Translations under genes and position numbers: made by a program
NCBI GenBank assembly: GCA_963756455.1
Contig: CAVWNC010000004.1
Coordinates: 1,984,001-2,048,000, forward strand
Reading direction: 5' to 3'
Length of the DNA stretch: 64,000 bases
From: DASQPA01 sp963756455
GTDB lineage: Bacteria; Acidobacteriota; Thermoanaerobaculia; Multivoradales; UBA5704
In this document: one piece after another, positions 61,964 through 64,000 of the stretch
How positions within the stretch are numbered: position 1 is the first letter of the stretch
Layout of the letters: the number at the start of each line of letters is the position of its first letter
The notes under the pieces: model-generated
The model's database searches: none
Told to the model about the DNA's origin: nothing
The model's input: the letters and a program-made list of their open reading frames with translations, nothing else

Positions 61964-63841
61964 CTAGCCCGCCTCTCCGTCCGCGGTGGCCGCAGTCAGA
62001 TATCCCGAGAAATCCGTGGCGATGACCCGGCTGCCGTGCAGCCGGTCGCCGAGCGAGGCGTCTAAGTCGCGCACGACGGACAGCCGCTGCAGCCAGCGAT
62101 CGCGGCCATCGTAGTGGGCGCGGAAGTTGGAACGGGCGTGGACCGACCGCCGGTTGTCGAGAACGAGGAGACTCCCGGGCTCGATCGTCACGTCGCGCTG
62201 CACGTCGTTGACCAGCTCCCGCACCACCTGGAGCGCCCGCCGGGCGGCCGGCGTCTGTCCCTCCATCAGATCGAGATCGTAACGCAGGAACGGGTCCTGG
62301 CGGTCACCATAGAGGACCGACACCAGAGGCCCCAGCCCCCGCCGCTCCGCGGTGTTGCCGAAGGAGTAGTCCACCCCGCTCTTGAAAAGATTGGCGAACA
62401 GGGTGTCGCGATCCGCCGGATCGAGCAGGTGGATGAAACGCCGGACGCTCGAAAAGATCGTCCGCGCCTCGCGGTCCGGATCCTGGCGCAGGCCGTAGAG
62501 CAGCACGTAGTCCGGCATGAACGGGTGGAAGGCGATCTCGGTGTGGAAGTCCAAGAGGATCGACGAGCTCTCCGAGGACAGCTTGTCGGCATTGCCCGGG
62601 GTCGGGAAGACGTCCTGGACGATACTCCCCTGCTTTTCCTGGAGATAGCCCACCGGCTCGCCCAGCGCCGCGGCCACGGCGCACAGCCAGAGCTCGGAGG
62701 CGTGCGTCGCCTTCTTCGCCCGTTCCCCCGAGCGCGACGGGGTCGGCGGGAGCGCCCGGTCGCACGGAAAGCCGCGCAGGAGGAGCGCCCCGTCGACGTT
62801 GCCCTTGTGGGCGAACTCGACGAGCATCCGCCGGATCCGCTTGGGAAGCTCATGGAAGACGAGCCTCGCCTCGAGGGCGAAACCCTCGAAGTCCACTTCC
62901 GGGTCGATGCCGACCCCGGCGAGGAGGTACGTCATCTCCGACCGCTCCCCCGCGGTGAAATCGACCACCGTTCCCGGCGCCGGCCGGGCGTCCGCCGAGA
63001 GGCCATGGGCCACCAGGTCGTGGGCGGTCTCCTCCGCGCTCGGCAGCGCCGCCAGCGCCCTTGCTGGCGTCGCTGGAGTCAGGGCGTCGCCGGCATCCTC
63101 CTGGGCCAGCCAGGAGAGGAGGCCGAGCAAGAGAGCGCGGTTGTCGTTGTAGGAGAGGAAGGGCTCGGCGAAGAGGTCGGAGTCCCCCACCGCCACGACC
63201 CGGCCGCGCCCCACCTCGGCGACCGCCAGGAGCACCTCCCCCTCGCCGCTCTGGACGACTCCCTGAGATCGCCCGTTCTCCCCGTGCGAGAGAAGCTCCA
63301 CGGTGCAGCCCGAGCCATAGGAAACCTTTTGCACCGCGGGTGCCGCGGGGTGCGCCGCGATCTCTTCGGTTTCAAAGATCGGCAGCCGCAGAGGGCCGCG
63401 CACGCGATCGGCGGCGATCGTCGCGACGTCGTTTCGGAACCGCATCCCGAAGGGCTCAAGCACCTCGTTGACGTTCGAGCCCCAGGAGTCGATCTCGAAC
63501 TCGCCGAGGACGAAGAGCCCCAGCCCGGCGTCGACGGCGGCTTCAAGCGCCGCGATCTCCGCGGCCGAGAAGATCGCCTCCCCCCCCACTCCCAGATGCT
63601 TGTGGCGGGAGGAGCAGCAGTGGTTGAGCAGGAGGACGTCGCCCGTCGCCAGCAGCTCGGGCGACAGCGGGCGCCCCGTGATGCGCACGACCTTTCCCCC
63701 GAAACGCGCCGCGACCAGGTCCGCCACGTGCGCGTACGAGTAGTAGCGCGGCGCCTCGTTGGTGCGCCGGCTGAGCTCTAAAGCGAGCCCGGGATCGATC
63801 GTCCAGGTTTGGTTGTGACCCTCATCATAAAGCAGCCGCAT
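61964..63841 (-). CDS. Clavaminate-synthase-like Fe(II)/2OG oxygenase fused to a GATase-like domain
   Basis: A 625-residue protein of two parts. The C-terminal half (about 290-610) is a CAS-like oxygenase of the VioC/AsnO type: H433-T-E435 (LLDFHTEIAFHPFMPDY), distal H568 in SVHARSNFRAHYDGRDRWLQ with the 2OG-binding Arg after it. Such enzymes 3-hydroxylate free Arg, Asn or related residues for peptide antibiotics. The N-terminal half (LLYDEGHNQTWTID, ATGDVLLLNHC, GLGLFVLGEFEID, GRGRVVAVGDSDLFAEP) resembles DUF4350/GATase1-like folds and is not usual in this family. ATG 63841 with GAGGGG upstream is chosen over a TTG at 63874. It is the first visible gene of the operon. Confidence 0.85.
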   Translation of the reverse strand: MRLLYDEGHNQTWTIDPGLALELSRRTNEAPRYYSYAHVADLVAARFGGKVVRITGRPLSPELLATGDVLLLNHCCSSRHKHLGVGGEAIFSAAEIAALEAAVDAGLGLFVLGEFEIDSWGSNVNEVLEPFGMRFRNDVATIAADRVRGPLRLPIFETEEIAAHPAAPAVQKVSYGSGCTVELLSHGENGRSQGVVQSGEGEVLLAVAEVGRGRVVAVGDSDLFAEPFLSYNDNRALLLGLLSWLAQEDAGDALTPATPARALAALPSAEETAHDLVAHGLSADARPAPGTVVDFTAGERSEMTYLLAGVGIDPEVDFEGFALEARLVFHELPKRIRRMLVEFAHKGNVDGALLLRGFPCDRALPPTPSRSGERAKKATHASELWLCAVAAALGEPVGYLQEKQGSIVQDVFPTPGNADKLSSESSSILLDFHTEIAFHPFMPDYVLLYGLRQDPDREARTIFSSVRRFIHLLDPADRDTLFANLFKSGVDYSFGNTAERRGLGPLVSVLYGDRQDPFLRYDLDLMEGQTPAARRALQVVRELVNDVQRDVTIEPGSLLVLDNRRSVHARSNFRAHYDGRDRWLQRLSVVRDLDASLGDRLHGSRVIATDFSGYLTAATADGEAG

Positions 63842-63944
63842 AGGCCCCCTCAATAATTGATCGATAAACGACAAAGATCGATAGAAACGCCGGCTCGGGA
63901 CAGACGGACGGCATCCCGCCCGATCTCCACGGACCGCGGTCGAT

Positions 63945-63965
63945 GGAACGCTCGAAAAGCGTTCC
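63945..63965. promoter_or_regulatory. Hairpin or operator upstream of the NRPS operon
   Basis: GGAACGCT (63945-63952) and AGCGTTCC (63958-63965) form a perfect 8-bp inverted repeat with a 5-base loop, about 105 bp before the start codon of the first gene. It may be an operator for the operon or a terminator of a gene beyond the window. No clear promoter pair could be fixed. Confidence 0.4.
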
Positions 63966-64000
63966 CCGCCCTATTTACAGCTCATTCGCTTTGAAACATT

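Larger units (their letters stand above)
27654..63841 (-). other. Ten-gene NRPS biosynthetic operon
   Basis: All ten genes read on the minus strand with gaps of 2, 10, -14, 5, 12, -4, 18, 12 and 54 bp. Order: oxygenase fusion, NRPS A (3 modules), B (2), C (2), D (1 plus degenerate E), MFS exporter, cytoplasmic hydrolase, DUF5916 outer-membrane protein, free N-methyltransferase, exported hydrolase. No thioesterase, PPTase, MbtH or dedicated regulator is present in the window, although the 5' end of the cluster reaches within 160 bp of the window edge and more genes may lie beyond. Confidence 0.85.

Noticed and set aside
63842..64000. A defined promoter for the NRPS operon
   Set aside because: Several AT-rich hexamers are present (for example around TTATCGATCAATTATTG), but no pair with proper spacing stands out.

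Overview
The window is GC-rich, Gram-negative bacterial chromosome. An outer-membrane DUF5916-type protein, an ASPIC/UnbV (CRTAC1-like) repeat protein, a di-haem oxidoreductase, a GlgB/TreS-maltokinase operon and a large NRPS operon occur together, which fits Acidobacteriota (Thermoanaerobaculia-like) or another deep Gram-negative lineage. This placement is inference; no rRNA or tRNA gene is present to settle it.

Layout. 1-515: end of an insertion sequence cut by the window edge (OrfA-type transposase plus a terminal array of motifs about 21 bp apart). 572-9081: storage-sugar metabolism on the minus strand, treS-maltokinase fusion > malQ > glgB, then a small unknown gene. 9.1-22.6 kb: an accessory patchwork. 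It holds a TIR-domain gene with a small membrane-protein gene lying between two copies of an intergenic repeat, an AraC regulator divergent from an NAD-epimerase-like gene, a secreted protein, a degenerate 21-bp repeat array, a lower-GC gene with a PD-(D/E)XK-like signature, a frameshifted ankyrin-like gene, miaE, queG, and a two-gene PHP-SMC ATPase plus AlbA_2/ATPase unit that looks like a defence system. 22.7-27.4 kb: a methyltransferase, a di-haem oxidoreductase and a CRTAC1-like gene broken by two single-base frameshifts.

27.65-63.84 kb: one continuous minus-strand biosynthetic operon of ten genes, with gaps of at most 54 bp and several overlaps. In transcription order these are a clavaminate-synthase-like oxygenase fused to an unusual N-terminal domain, four NRPS subunits (3+2+2+1 = 8 modules), an MFS exporter, a cytoplasmic alpha/beta hydrolase, a DUF5916 outer-membrane protein, a free-standing NRPS-type N-methyltransferase and an exported paralogue of the hydrolase. 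Specificity residues read by eye against GrsA give a Leu-like residue, Ala, Ala, an unassigned (perhaps basic) residue, Val, an unassigned residue, Gly, Gly. No thioesterase, MbtH protein or phosphopantetheinyl transferase is present in the window. The last subunit ends in an epimerization-type domain in which both known catalytic residues are replaced, next to a predicted glycine module. I regard this NRPS operon as the main candidate for an undescribed system.

Recurring small-scale structure includes in-frame 9- or 18-bp tandem repeats in linkers of unrelated genes, a nested palindrome of about 99 bp inserted in frame into the first adenylation domain, and direct repeats lying either side of two accessory cassettes.
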